The notes under the pieces were generated by a model that ran no database searches, was not told the origin of the DNA, and saw only the letters and a list, made by a program, of their open reading frames with translations. The position numbers and the translations under genes are program-made. A stretch of 64,000 bases of DNA from Aquincola tertiaricarbonis (GTDB lineage Bacteria; Pseudomonadota; Gammaproteobacteria; Burkholderiales; Burkholderiaceae_C): positions 463,720 through 527,719 of the forward strand of contig NZ_JZUE01000001.1 of NCBI RefSeq assembly GCF_000969605.1, written 5' to 3'. Shown here piece after piece: positions 1 to 8,484 of this stretch (within the stretch, counting starts at the first letter, position 1; each line of letters starts with the position of its first letter).

Positions 1-2061
1 ACGGTGCAGGCGCTGGAACACGCCGAACAGCTTGCCCTGGTAGGCCATGTCGAAGCCGACCCCGTTGTCGGAGACGGTGTACACGGTCTCGTGCGCGCGT
101 TGTTCGCCGCTGATGCGGATCACGGCCACCGGCTTGCGGCGGGTGTACTTGATGGCGTTGTCCACCAGGTTGGCCCAGGCCTGGCGCAGCAGCGAGGCAT
201 CGCCCCAGGCCGGCGGCAGCGGACCGATCTCCCAGGTGACCTGGCGGGTGCCCTGGTCGATGCGCATGGAGCGGCGCACCTCCTCCACCAGCTTGGCCAT
301 GTCCACCGGCGCCATCTCCAGGCTGGCCCGGCCGAGCTGGGAGAAGTTCAGCAGGTCGTCGACCAGGCGGCCGGCCGACAGCGCCGACTCGATGATGGTG
401 TCCAGGTAGTGGCGCGAGCGGCTGGCGAGCTGCGGCTCGCTTTCGCCCAGCAGCTGGGCGAAGCCGACGATGTGGCGGAACGGCGCGCGCAGGTCGTGCG
501 AGACGGAGTACGAGAACGCCTCCAGCTCGCGGTTGCTGGTCTCCAGCCGGTCGGTCAGCGCGGCGCGCTGCTCGGCCTGCTTGAGCACCAGCGTGACCAT
601 GGCCTGGCAGAAGGAGCGTGCGGCATCCACTTCCACCGGCGTCCAGCGCTGGGCGGTGCCGCGCACCTCCTGCGTCCAGGCGGCGAAGGAGGCCCGCGGC
701 GTGAGGCTGCCGTCCGCCGTGGTGGCCTTCTCCGGCCGGCCGCCCCAGGTGACGGTGTGGATGCGCTCGGGGCGGAACCACATCACGTAGTGCGGATGGA
801 TGACCGAGATGGGCGCGGCGATCAGGCCGCAGGCGGTGTCGGCGAACTCGGCGGCCGGCGGGTAGACGGCCGGCAGGGCATGGGTGGCGAACAGCTCGCC
901 GCGGTCCTGCCGCTGGTGCAGCCAGGTGGCCAGGGCCTTGAGCTGGGCCGGGGACGGCGCCTGGCCCACGCTGTGCACCGTGTCGCCGCGCAGCACCGCG
1001 GCACCGCTGGCGCGCGTCAGTCGCAGCCAGGCCTCGGGGCTCTTGGCCAGGCGGCCGGTCACGGCATCGGGCGCGTCCCCGGCCTCGGCCATGCGGGCCA
1101 CCAGGTCGTGTTCCAGCTCCTTGGCGGCCCAGCGCAGCGCGGCTTCCTGGCCGCGTTCCCGCGCGCCGATCTTCAGCGCCAGGATCTGGCCGAGGAAGTC
1201 GCAGGCCGCGCGGGTGGGGGCGCCCACCCGCAGCGGCTGCGCATGGTGGCAGGCGATCAGGCCCCACAGCTGGCCGTCGATCACGATGGACACCGACATC
1301 GACGCCGCGGTGCCCATGTTCATCATGTACTGCAGATGCACCGGCGAGACGCTGCGCAGCGCGGCACCGGAGAGGTCCAGCGGCTGGCCGTCCAGCGGGC
1401 TGGCCGCAGGCAGCACCGGCACCGGGGTGTACATCGCGTCAGGGATCAGCCGCAGCCGGTGGCGGCGGTACAGCTCGCGCGCCTGGGCCGGGATGTCGGA
1501 AGCCGGGAAGCGCAGGTCCAGGTAGCTGGGCAGGCGGCCGTTGCCGTCCTCCGCGATCACGGTGCCGTGCCATTCCTCGTCGAAGCGGTAGACCATCACG
1601 CGGTCGAAGCCGGTGAGCTGGCGCACCTCGCGCGCGGCATGCTCACCCAGCACGGCCATGTCGTCCTCGCCCTCCACGTCGTCGAGGAAGCTGCGCAGGC
1701 GCGGGTAGAGCGAATCCAGCGTCTGCAGCTCGGTGGCGTCCAGCGGCTCCAGCTCGACGATCAGGCCCTGCGGCGTGGCATGCACCGTCATCTGCAGCAG
1801 CCGGGCCCCGCAGGCCTGGGCCTGCTGCAGCACGCCGTCGCTGGCTTCGGCCCAGGACTGCAGCAGCGCCGGCAGGGCGCCGTCGATCTGCGCGGTGCTG
1901 GTGGGTGCCTCGGGCAGGCCCAGCAGCGCGGCGGCATTGCCGCTGGCCTGCAGCACCCGGCGGCCGTCGGGGGCCACCACCAGCAATGCGCCATGCGGCT
2001 GGATGCTCCCGGGAATGTGGATGGGTTCGCGGGCGCAGGCGTCGGCGGCGGCGGCGTTCAC
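1..2061 (-). CDS. bphP: Bacteriophytochrome sensor histidine kinase (3' end outside window)
   Basis: Red/far-red photoreceptor kinase that binds biliverdin and signals by autophosphorylation. The protein opens with a PAS domain carrying Cys9 in the context CAREPIHIPGSIQPHG, the bilin-attachment region of bacteriophytochromes. The GAF domain follows with the PASDIP motif (residues 186-191), then a PHY region, and a HisKA H-box SVSHDLRAP with His522. The window ends inside the ATPase domain at LFGVFQRLHR, so the last part of HATPase_c is missing. The GTG start overlaps the stop of the upstream heme oxygenase gene (GTGA), implying translational coupling with the enzyme that makes its chromophore. 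No response regulator is visible because the downstream side is cut off. The family and domain order are clear; the wavelength response and partner are unknown. Confidence 0.93.
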   Translation of the reverse strand, partial: MNAAAADACAREPIHIPGSIQPHGALLVVAPDGRRVLQASGNAAALLGLPEAPTSTAQIDGALPALLQSWAEASDGVLQQAQACGARLLQMTVHATPQGLIVELEPLDATELQTLDSLYPRLRSFLDDVEGEDDMAVLGEHAAREVRQLTGFDRVMVYRFDEEWHGTVIAEDGNGRLPSYLDLRFPASDIPAQARELYRRHRLRLIPDAMYTPVPVLPAASPLDGQPLDLSGAALRSVSPVHLQYMMNMGTAASMSVSIVIDGQLWGLIACHHAQPLRVGAPTRAACDFLGQILALKIGARERGQEAALRWAAKELEHDLVARMAEAGDAPDAVTGRLAKSPEAWLRLTRASGAAVLRGDTVHSVGQAPSPAQLKALATWLHQRQDRGELFATHALPAVYPPAAEFADTACGLIAAPISVIHPHYVMWFRPERIHTVTWGGRPEKATTADGSLTPRASFAAWTQEVRGTAQRWTPVEVDAARSFCQAMVTLVLKQAEQRAALTDRLETSNRELEAFSYSVSHDLRAPFRHIVGFAQLLGESEPQLASRSRHYLDTIIESALSAGRLVDDLLNFSQLGRASLEMAPVDMAKLVEEVRRSMRIDQGTRQVTWEIGPLPPAWGDASLLRQAWANLVDNAIKYTRRKPVAVIRISGEQRAHETVYTVSDNGVGFDMAYQGKLFGVFQRLHR

Positions 2062-2702
2062 AGCGCCACCCCCCATTCGCTGGAAGGATCGTCCTCGCCA
2101 TGGTCCGGCACCACCACCGCCGGCTCCAGCCACTGCAGCAGCAGCGCGAAGGTGGCCAGCGCGCCGTCCACCACCGCCTGCTGGCGTTGCGGCGGCACGG
2201 TGGACAGCAGGGCCAGCGTCTGCCGCCAGCGCTCGCCGGTCAGGTCGCCATAGGGATGGAAATACAGCAGCCCCTCGGCCGGGCACCAGTCGGCATCGGC
2301 CAGCAGGCGGCGGGTGATCACGCGGCCGCCGAGGGTGGAGCCCTCCATCACGTACAGCGAGCCGAGCGCGCCTTCCAGCGTGCGGCACAGCTGCGCGGCT
2401 TCGGGCACCACGGGCAGCGCCTCGATGTCCAGGTCGTCGATGTCCAGTGCGCGCAGGTCGTGCTCGATCAGCGCCAGCCGCTGGCGCGGCGCAGTGAAGG
2501 CTTCGTCCTGCAGCGCACGGGCCAGTGCCGGTTCCCACGCGCGGTGGAAGCCGTGGAAGCGCATCAGCACCGCCACGAAGCGCGTGTAGCTCATCGGGCT
2601 GTCGAGCAGCCCCAGCAGGGATTCCAGCTGCGCATGTGCATCGGCCGTGGCCTCGCGCAGCCGTGCGTGGAGCGAGAGGGAAGCGGCGGGCGTGGACAGC
2701 AT
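2058..2702 (-). CDS. bphO: Biliverdin-producing heme oxygenase
   Basis: Oxidatively opens heme to biliverdin IX-alpha, CO and iron, and so supplies the phytochrome chromophore. The 214-residue protein fits bacterial heme oxygenases. His23 in ATADAHAQLE is the expected proximal heme ligand, and the family's glycine-containing distal helix region appears as LGSLYVMEGSTLGG. I chose the ATG that places His23 near the N terminus; in-frame starts further upstream only add a low-complexity extension. The 3' end overlaps the phytochrome GTG start, so the two are almost certainly one operon. An iron-acquisition role is possible for the family but less likely with this neighbour. The leader contains a 12-base perfect palindrome (GGACTGCAGTCC, 2719-2730) of unknown role. 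Confidence 0.9.
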   Translation of the reverse strand: MLSTPAASLSLHARLREATADAHAQLESLLGLLDSPMSYTRFVAVLMRFHGFHRAWEPALARALQDEAFTAPRQRLALIEHDLRALDIDDLDIEALPVVPEAAQLCRTLEGALGSLYVMEGSTLGGRVITRRLLADADWCPAEGLLYFHPYGDLTGERWRQTLALLSTVPPQRQQAVVDGALATFALLLQWLEPAVVVPDHGEDDPSSEWGVAL

Positions 2703-2840
2703 GGACAAGGCCGGAAGGTGGACTGCAGTCCGGCGGCGCTTGCTGTCAGCGGGCGATGCAAGGGCCAAACCGGGCACGGGTGCATGTTTTAACACCGTCG
2801 TGCCGGGCGGCTTGTCAGCGGAGGCTGATAGGCACTGTCC

Positions 2841-3770
2841 TCACACCGGCAGTTCGGCCCGGCGCGGCAGGTCGGCGCCGCGGCGCGAGCAGGTGATGGC
2901 GGCGGCCTGCGCCGCGAAATCCAGCGCCGCCTTGAGCTGCGTGGCCGGCAGCGTGCGCAGCGCCATCGGCGACAGTGCGTCGTGCTCGGCCAGCCAGGTG
3001 AGCAGCGCGGCCTGGAAGGTGTCGCCGGCGCCCACGGTGTCCACCACGTCCACCTTCACCGGCGCGGCCTGGGCCTGTGCCGCAGCGGTCCAGGCCAGCG
3101 CGCCTTCGCCGCCGCGTGTCACCACCACCATGGCCACGCCACGGGCCAGCCACTGCGCGGCCAGCACGTCGGGCGACTTGCCGGGGAACAGCAGGCCCAG
3201 GTCCTCGTCGCTCACTTTCAGCAGGTGGGTGCGCGGCAGCATCCAGTCCAGCAGCGCATGCCAGCGGCCCAGGTCGGGCTCCACGTTCAGGCGGATGTTG
3301 GGGTCGTAGCTGATCAGGCTGCGGCGGTGCTCGCGCTCGATCAGCGCCCGCTGCGTGGCGGCCACCGGCTCCACCACCGTGGCATAGGAGCCCACGTGAA
3401 AGGCGCGCGCCTCCGGCGGAATGGCGCCCAGCGACACCTGGGCCACGCCGCGGTCGGCCGCGCCTTCGCCATAGAAGGAATAGGAGGGCACGCCGGCGGT
3501 GTCCACGCCCACCAGGCTGAGCGTGGTACGGGCCGGGCTGCGCGGCGTGCAGCGGGTGTCCACGCCTTCGTCGGTCAGCGCGCGCATCAGCCGCTCGCCG
3601 AGGAAGCCGGTGGACACGCCGCCGAAGAAGCCGACCGGTTGGCCCAGCCGCGCCAGGCCCACGGCCACATTGAAAGGGGAGCCGCCGACGCGCGCGTCGA
3701 GCATCAGGCCGGTAGAGGTATCGCCAGCTGCAAATACATCGAACAGCGCTTCGCCGCAGACCACAAACAT
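2841..3770 (-). CDS. PfkB-family sugar kinase, probable fructokinase
   Basis: Predicted cytoplasmic ATP-dependent sugar kinase of the ribokinase/PfkB family, 309 residues. Near the N terminus it has the substrate-binding glycine motif GGSPFNVAVGLARLG, and near the C terminus the second PfkB signature DTVGAGDTF with catalytic Asp250. The ATG is preceded by GGAG at good spacing; an upstream in-frame start would add only 11 residues. The gene diverges from a fructose-type ABC transporter operon, so phosphorylation of the imported sugar (fructose to fructose-6-phosphate) is the likely job. Exact substrate is inferred from context and could be another ketose or pentose. Regulation probably runs through inverted repeats in the shared intergenic region, with the ROK protein of the operon as candidate repressor. 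Confidence 0.88.
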   Translation of the reverse strand: MFVVCGEALFDVFAAGDTSTGLMLDARVGGSPFNVAVGLARLGQPVGFFGGVSTGFLGERLMRALTDEGVDTRCTPRSPARTTLSLVGVDTAGVPSYSFYGEGAADRGVAQVSLGAIPPEARAFHVGSYATVVEPVAATQRALIEREHRRSLISYDPNIRLNVEPDLGRWHALLDWMLPRTHLLKVSDEDLGLLFPGKSPDVLAAQWLARGVAMVVVTRGGEGALAWTAAAQAQAAPVKVDVVDTVGAGDTFQAALLTWLAEHDALSPMALRTLPATQLKAALDFAAQAAAITCSRRGADLPRRAELPV

Positions 3771-3796
3771 GGGTTTCTCCAGGGAGTTACAGGTGC

Positions 3797-3819
3797 GCAG
3801 CATGCCCCGCGCATGCTGC
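3797..3819. repeat. 9-bp perfect inverted repeat between fructokinase and the sugar transporter
   Basis: Arms GCAGCATGC and GCATGCTGC are separated by CCCGC. It lies in the probable 5' leader of the fructokinase mRNA and could be a repressor operator or an RNA hairpin just ahead of that gene. Function is inferred only from symmetry and position. Confidence 0.55.
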
Positions 3820-3840
3820 TGCGAACATCGGGTTTTCCAT

Positions 3841-3865
3841 TAATCAATCAGCTTGATTTATTAAC
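3841..3865. promoter_or_regulatory. AT-rich palindromic operator candidate in the divergent sugar promoter region
   Basis: Two nested inverted repeats occur in an unusually AT-rich patch: AATCAA/TTGATT with a 5-base spacer (3843-3859) and outer arms TTAAT/ATTAA (3841-3865). The location between divergent fructokinase and transporter genes fits an operator for the ROK-family regulator encoded at the end of the operon. A further stem-loop, CATCGG/CCGATG at 3888-3905, sits in the transporter leader. No clear paired -35/-10 could be fixed for either direction. Confidence 0.5.
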
Positions 3866-3936
3866 CGGACTCTACCAAAGTACATCCATCGGATCACCCC
3901 GATGTCGTTTTCAGACCAACACCGGAGACAACCCCC

Positions 3937-4956
3937 ATGCCCGCACAGCGCCCCGTCCTTTCCATCGCCGCCACCGCCCTGGCCGCTGCCGCCATGCTGG
4001 GTGCAGCCGCCACGGCAAATGCGGCCGAGCCGGTCATCGGCCTGATCACCAAGACCGACACCAATCCCTTCTTCGTGAAGATGAAGGAGGGCGCCACCGA
4101 GGCGGCCAAGGCCAAGAAGGCCCGCCTGATCGCCGGTGCCGGCAAGGCCGACGGCGACAACGCCGGCCAGGTGACGGCGATGGAGAACATGATCGCGGCC
4201 GGCGCCAAGACCATCCTCATCACGCCGAGTGACGCCAAGGCCATCGTGCCGGCCATCAAGAAGGCCCGCGATCGCGGCGTGATGGTGATCGCGCTGGACA
4301 GCCCGGCCGACCCGGCCGACGCCACCGATGCGCTGTTCGCTACCAACAACTACACCGCCGGCGTGCTGATCGGCCAGTACGCCAAGGCCGCGCTGGGCGG
4401 CAAGCCGGCCAGGATCGTCACGCTGGACCTGTTCCCGGGCCACCCGGTGGGCGCGCAGCGGCACAACGGCTTCCTGAAGGGCTTCGGGCTGCCGGCGCCG
4501 GAGGCCAAGAGCAACGAGCTGGGCAGCGACCCCGCCATCGTCTGCCAGGCCGACAGCTACGGCGACCAGGCCAAGGGCCAGACGGCGATGGAGAACTGCC
4601 TGCAGAAGAGCCCCGACGTCAACGTCGTCTACACCATCAACGAGCCCGCCGCCGCCGGTGCCTACAACGCGCTGAAGAAGGCCGGCAAGGAGAAGGGCGT
4701 GGTCATCGTGTCGGTGGACGGCGGCTGCCAGGGCATCCGCGACGTCAAGGCCGGCAAGATCGCCGCCACCTCCCAGCAGTACCCGCTGAAGATGGCCTCG
4801 ATGGGCGTGGACGCGGCGATCGAATACGCCACCAGCGGCAAGAAGGCCAGCGGCTACGTGGATACCGGCGTGACGCTGATCACCGACAAGCCGCTGCCCG
4901 GCATCGACAGCAAGGACGTGCAGGCCGGCACCGAGCTGTGCTGGGGGAAGAAGTGA
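3937..4956 (+). CDS. frcB: Sugar ABC transporter periplasmic binding protein, FrcB-like
   Basis: Periplasmic substrate-binding component of a CUT2-type sugar importer, 339 residues. The N terminus is a classic signal peptide with an Ala-rich hydrophobic core and an ANAA cleavage region near residue 29. The mature part begins IGLITKTDTNPFFVKMKEG, the typical ribose/fructose binding-protein opening, and later has the NEPAAAGAYNALKKAG and VSVDGG segments of the peripla_BP_4 fold. GGAGA precedes the ATG. It is the first gene of an operon with permease, ATPase, RbsD/FucU and a ROK regulator, and it diverges from a fructokinase. Fructose is the likeliest ligand, by resemblance to FrcB and by the kinase; ribose or another sugar cannot be excluded. 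Confidence 0.9.
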   Translation: MPAQRPVLSIAATALAAAAMLGAAATANAAEPVIGLITKTDTNPFFVKMKEGATEAAKAKKARLIAGAGKADGDNAGQVTAMENMIAAGAKTILITPSDAKAIVPAIKKARDRGVMVIALDSPADPADATDALFATNNYTAGVLIGQYAKAALGGKPARIVTLDLFPGHPVGAQRHNGFLKGFGLPAPEAKSNELGSDPAIVCQADSYGDQAKGQTAMENCLQKSPDVNVVYTINEPAAAGAYNALKKAGKEKGVVIVSVDGGCQGIRDVKAGKIAATSQQYPLKMASMGVDAAIEYATSGKKASGYVDTGVTLITDKPLPGIDSKDVQAGTELCWGKK

Positions 4957-5909
4957 TGTGGAAGGACAAGCTGCCGCCGCTGGGCGTGCTGGGGCCGTTC
5001 ATCGCCTTGCTGGTGGCGTGCCTGTTCTTCGCCACGCAGACCGACCGCTTCCTCAGCGGCGAGAACTTCTCGCTGATCCTGCAGCAGGTGATGGTGGTGG
5101 GCGTGATCGCCATCGGGCAGACGCTGATCATCCTCACCGCCGGCATCGACCTGTCCTGCGGCATGGTGATGGCGCTGGGCAGCATCGTGATGACCAAGTT
5201 CGCCGCCGACCTCGGCCTGCCCACGCCGGTGGCCATCGCCTGCGGCATCGGCGTGACCACGCTGTTCGGGCTGGTCAACGGCCTGCTGGTCACGCGGCTG
5301 AAGCTGCCGCCCTTCATCGTCACGCTGGGCACGCTGAACATCGCCTTTGCGATCACGCAGCTGTACTCGCAGTCGCAGACCGTCACCGACCTGCCCGACG
5401 CCATGACCTGGCTGGGCAGCACCTTCGGCCTGGGCGGCACCAACGTGGCCTATGGCGCGGTGCTGATGCTGCTGCTGTACTTCGCGGCCTGGTTCGCGCT
5501 GCGTGAAACCCAGTCGGGCCGCCATGTGTACGCGGTGGGCAACAACCCCGAGGCCACGCGGCTGACCGGCATTCCGACGCAGCGGGTGCTGCTGGGCGTG
5601 TACGTGATGGCGGGCGTGTTCTACGGCATTGCCTCGCTGCTGTCCGTCTCGCGCACCGGGGTGGGCGACCCCAATGCCGGCCAGACCGAGAACCTGGACG
5701 CCATCACCGCGGTGGTGCTGGGCGGCACCAGCCTGTTCGGCGGCCGCGGCGTGATCCTCGGCACCCTGGTGGGCGCGCTGATCGTCGGCGTCTTCCGCAA
5801 CGGGCTGACGCTGATGGGCGTGTCGTCGGTCTACCAGGTGCTGGTCACCGGCATCCTCGTCATCCTGGCGGTGGCGGCCGACCAGATGTCGCGCAAGTCG
5901 GCCCGCTGA
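4956..5909 (+). CDS. frcC: Sugar ABC transporter permease, FrcC-like
   Basis: Inner-membrane permease of the CUT2 (RbsC/FrcC) family, 317 residues with about eight to ten hydrophobic segments spread over its length. Family landmarks are LTAGIDLSCGMVMALG in the first third and the cytoplasmic loop with AVGNNPEATRLTGI that contacts the ATPase. The chosen ATG shares bases with the binding-protein stop (TGATG), so translation is coupled; an alternative start 18 bases upstream lies inside the preceding gene. It forms the channel through which the sugar delivered by the binding protein enters the cytoplasm. Confidence 0.92.
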   Translation: MWKDKLPPLGVLGPFIALLVACLFFATQTDRFLSGENFSLILQQVMVVGVIAIGQTLIILTAGIDLSCGMVMALGSIVMTKFAADLGLPTPVAIACGIGVTTLFGLVNGLLVTRLKLPPFIVTLGTLNIAFAITQLYSQSQTVTDLPDAMTWLGSTFGLGGTNVAYGAVLMLLLYFAAWFALRETQSGRHVYAVGNNPEATRLTGIPTQRVLLGVYVMAGVFYGIASLLSVSRTGVGDPNAGQTENLDAITAVVLGGTSLFGGRGVILGTLVGALIVGVFRNGLTLMGVSSVYQVLVTGILVILAVAADQMSRKSAR

Positions 5910-5925
5910 GCCGGAAGGAACCTCC

Positions 5926-6732
5926 ATGAGCATGCACAACCTCGCGGCCCGGCCGCCAATCGTGATGAAGGCCACCGGCCTGGTGAAGCGCTATGGCCAG
6001 GTGACCGCCCTGGACGGCGCCGACTTCGAGCTGCGCGCCGGCGAGATCCTGGCGGTGATCGGCGACAACGGCGCGGGCAAGTCGTCGCTGATCAAGGCGC
6101 TGTCGGGCGCCACCGTGCCCGATGCCGGCGAGATCCAGCTCGACGGCCAGCCCATCCACTTCAAGAGCCCCATCGATGCCCGCCGCGCCGGCATCGAGAC
6201 GGTGTACCAGGACCTGGCGGTGGCGCCCGCCATGTCCATCGCCGAGAACCTGTTCCTCGGCCGCGAGGTGCGCCGGCCCGGCGTGCTGGGCAGCGTGTTC
6301 CGCATGCTGGACAAGAAGCGCATGCTGGAAGAGAGCATCGCCCGCATGAACGACCTGAAGGTCGGCATCCGCTCGATGACGCAGGCAGTGGAGACGCTGT
6401 CCGGCGGCCAGCGGCAGTGCGTGGCCGTGGGCCGCGCCGCAGCCTTCGCGCGGCATGTGGTCATCATGGACGAGCCCACAGCCGCCCTCGGCGTGAAGGA
6501 GGGCAACATGGTGCTGGAGCTGATCCGCCGGGTGCGTGACAAGGGCCTGTCGGTGGTGCTCATCTCGCACAACATGCCGCATGTGTTCGAGGTGGCCGAC
6601 CGCATCCACGTGGCCCGCCTGGGCCGCCGTGCCGCGGTGCTCGACCCGAAGAAGATCACCATGAGCGACACCGTGGCGGTGATGACCGGCGCCATGCAGC
6701 CGCAGGACATCCCGGCCGAGTGCCTGGCCTGA
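5926..6732 (+). CDS. frcA: Sugar ABC transporter ATP-binding protein, FrcA-like
   Basis: Cytoplasmic ATPase that energises the sugar importer. It has a single ABC domain: Walker A GDNGAGKSS (46-54), Q-loop near YQD (94-96), signature LSGGQRQ (158-164), Walker B VVIMDEP (178-184) and switch His215. At 268 residues it is the single-domain FrcA form, about half the length of the duplicated RbsA/XylG ATPases, so it probably acts as a homodimer. AAGGA lies just ahead of the ATG. It sits 16 bases after the permease and 16 bases before the mutarotase gene in one operon. Confidence 0.92.
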   Translation: MSMHNLAARPPIVMKATGLVKRYGQVTALDGADFELRAGEILAVIGDNGAGKSSLIKALSGATVPDAGEIQLDGQPIHFKSPIDARRAGIETVYQDLAVAPAMSIAENLFLGREVRRPGVLGSVFRMLDKKRMLEESIARMNDLKVGIRSMTQAVETLSGGQRQCVAVGRAAAFARHVVIMDEPTAALGVKEGNMVLELIRRVRDKGLSVVLISHNMPHVFEVADRIHVARLGRRAAVLDPKKITMSDTVAVMTGAMQPQDIPAECLA

Positions 6733-6748
6733 AGCGGGGCGGCTCCAG

Positions 6749-7204
6749 ATGCTCAAGCACATCCATCCGCTGCTGACGCCCGAGCTGCTGAAGGTGCTGG
6801 CCGAAATGGGCCACGGCGACGAGATCGTGCTGGCCGACGCCAACTTCACCGCCCACACGCTGGCCACGCGGCGGCCGGTGCTGCACTGGCCGGGCGTGTC
6901 GATGGAAGAAGCCTGCGAGGCAGTGCTCTCGGTGCTGCCGCTGGACGAGGCGGTGGCCCAGCCGGTGGCCTGCATGCAGGTGGGCGGCAGCGCGCCGGGC
7001 TATCTTTCGGCGCTGCAGCGCCGCGTGGTGCAGGCGCTGGCCGATCGCGGCGACGCCCGGCCGGCGCAGTGCCAGGCCACCGAGCGCTTCGCCTTCTACG
7101 ATCGGGCCCGCCAGGCCTTCGCCATCGTGCAGACCGGCGAGCTGCAGCCGTATGCCAACTTCCTGTTCAAGAAGGGCGTGATCGCCCAGCCGCTGGAGCC
7201 CTGA
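6749..7204 (+). CDS. RbsD/FucU-family sugar mutarotase
   Basis: Predicted cytoplasmic sugar mutarotase/pyranase, 151 residues, close to FucU/RbsD length. The family catalytic segment is visible as MGHGDEIVLAD (residues 20-30) with His22 and acidic partners. RbsD and FucU interconvert cyclic forms of ribose or fucose so that kinases or isomerases can act; fructose-system operons of proteobacteria also carry members of the family. Position between a transporter ATPase and a ROK regulator suggests it converts the imported sugar into the anomer or ring form used by the kinase. Substrate is not predictable from sequence. Its stop overlaps the next start (ATGA-type). Confidence 0.85.
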   Translation: MLKHIHPLLTPELLKVLAEMGHGDEIVLADANFTAHTLATRRPVLHWPGVSMEEACEAVLSVLPLDEAVAQPVACMQVGGSAPGYLSALQRRVVQALADRGDARPAQCQATERFAFYDRARQAFAIVQTGELQPYANFLFKKGVIAQPLEP

Positions 7205-8448
7205 TGCCATCCGCCGCACCCGCCGCCTCCCACCCGCCCGAAGCCGGGCGGCTGCGCCCGCGCGGCTCCAGCCAGGGTGGCCTGCGGCAGTACAACGAAC
7301 GGGTGGTGCTGCAGGCCATCCGCCTGAACGGCGCGCTGCCGGCGGCGGAAATCGCGCGGCTGACGCAGCTCACCGCGCAGACGGTCTCGCAGATCACCAA
7401 GCGGCTGCTGGACGATGGCCTGCTGGTCAAGGGCACGCCGCTGCGCGGCAAGGTGGGCCAGCCCTCGGTGCCGCTGGCGCTGGCGCCCGATGGCGCCTAT
7501 GCCATCGGCGTGAAGGTGGGCCGGCGCAGCCTGGACGTGCTGCTGGTGGACTTCACCGGTGCGGCCTGCCAGCGCTCGTCGGTCAGCTACGACTATCCCG
7601 AGCCGGAGGCGGTGTGCGCCGCCATCGACCAGCACCTGCAGGGCATGCGCGAATGGCTGGGCCCCGGCCGGCGCGAGCGGCTGCAGGGCATCGGCATCGC
7701 CGCGCCGCTGTCGCTGGGCGGGTGGCAGACGCTGCTGGGCGTGGACAGCGAACGTGCGCGCGCCTGGGACCGCATCGACCTGCCCGACCGCGTGGCCGGC
7801 ATGAGCGGCCTGCCGGTCACCTTCGTCAAGGACACCGCCGCGGCCTGCGTGGCCGAGCTGGTGGCCGGCCGCGGCCGCAGCGTGCGCAGCTTCCTGTACG
7901 TGTTCGTCGATACCTTCATCGGCGGCGGCCTGGTGCTGGACAGCCACCTGCGCGGCGGCCTCAGCGGCAATGCCGGCGCGGTGGGCTCGCTGGCCATGGG
8001 CCGCGGCCGGCGCGGCGAGGCGCATCCGCCGCAGCTGCTGAGCATCGCCTCGCTGTTCACGCTGGAAACGCTGTATGCCGCCGCGGGCCTGGACCTGGGC
8101 GCCACCACCGACGCCCGCGCACTGCAGCCGCCCTGGCGCGCCTGCACCGACGCCTGGCTGGCCGAGGCCGGCCCGGCGATTGCCCTGGCCCTGCATGACG
8201 CAGCCTGCCTGCTCGACCTGGAAGGGGTAATCGTGGATGGACAGTTCAGCCGCGAGCTGCTGGCCGCGCTGCTGGAGGCGGTGGAAGCCGCCTGCGCCGA
8301 CCTCAGCTGGGAAGGCGTGCGCCGGCCGCTGCTGATGCCCGGCACCATCGGCCCCGATGCCCGGGCACTGGGCGGCGCGCTGCTGCCGCTGCATGCCAAC
8401 TTCGCGCCCGACCGGGACTTGTTCCTCAAGCTCGAGCGGCCTCTCTAG
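7204..8448 (+). CDS. ROK-family transcriptional regulator of the sugar operon
   Basis: Probable local repressor, 414 residues. Residues about 28-80 form a MarR-like winged helix (YNERVVLQAIRLNGALPAAEIARLT then TAQTVSQITKRLLDDGL); the rest is a ROK/sugar-kinase-like ligand domain with the phosphate-binding region IGVKVGRRSLDVLLVDF. Where ROK proteins usually carry ExGH followed by the zinc motif CxCGxxGC, this one reads AGAVGSLAM then GRGRRGEAHPPQ, so Glu, His and all zinc cysteines are absent. That departs from Mlc/NagC-type members and suggests altered ligand chemistry. The ATG overlaps the mutarotase stop. It is the last gene of the transporter operon and is the obvious candidate to bind the palindromes between fructokinase and frcB. 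Confidence 0.88.
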   Translation: MPSAAPAASHPPEAGRLRPRGSSQGGLRQYNERVVLQAIRLNGALPAAEIARLTQLTAQTVSQITKRLLDDGLLVKGTPLRGKVGQPSVPLALAPDGAYAIGVKVGRRSLDVLLVDFTGAACQRSSVSYDYPEPEAVCAAIDQHLQGMREWLGPGRRERLQGIGIAAPLSLGGWQTLLGVDSERARAWDRIDLPDRVAGMSGLPVTFVKDTAAACVAELVAGRGRSVRSFLYVFVDTFIGGGLVLDSHLRGGLSGNAGAVGSLAMGRGRRGEAHPPQLLSIASLFTLETLYAAAGLDLGATTDARALQPPWRACTDAWLAEAGPAIALALHDAACLLDLEGVIVDGQFSRELLAALLEAVEAACADLSWEGVRRPLLMPGTIGPDARALGGALLPLHANFAPDRDLFLKLERPL

Positions 8449-8484
8449 AATGCCTGCCCTTCGACTTCGTAAACAAGGACGCCC

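Noticed and set aside
4..2253. 749-codon open frame on the plus strand
   Set aside because: It is antisense to the phytochrome gene. High G+C with codon bias keeps the complementary frame open; the product is a His/Gly/Ala-rich string without a domain.
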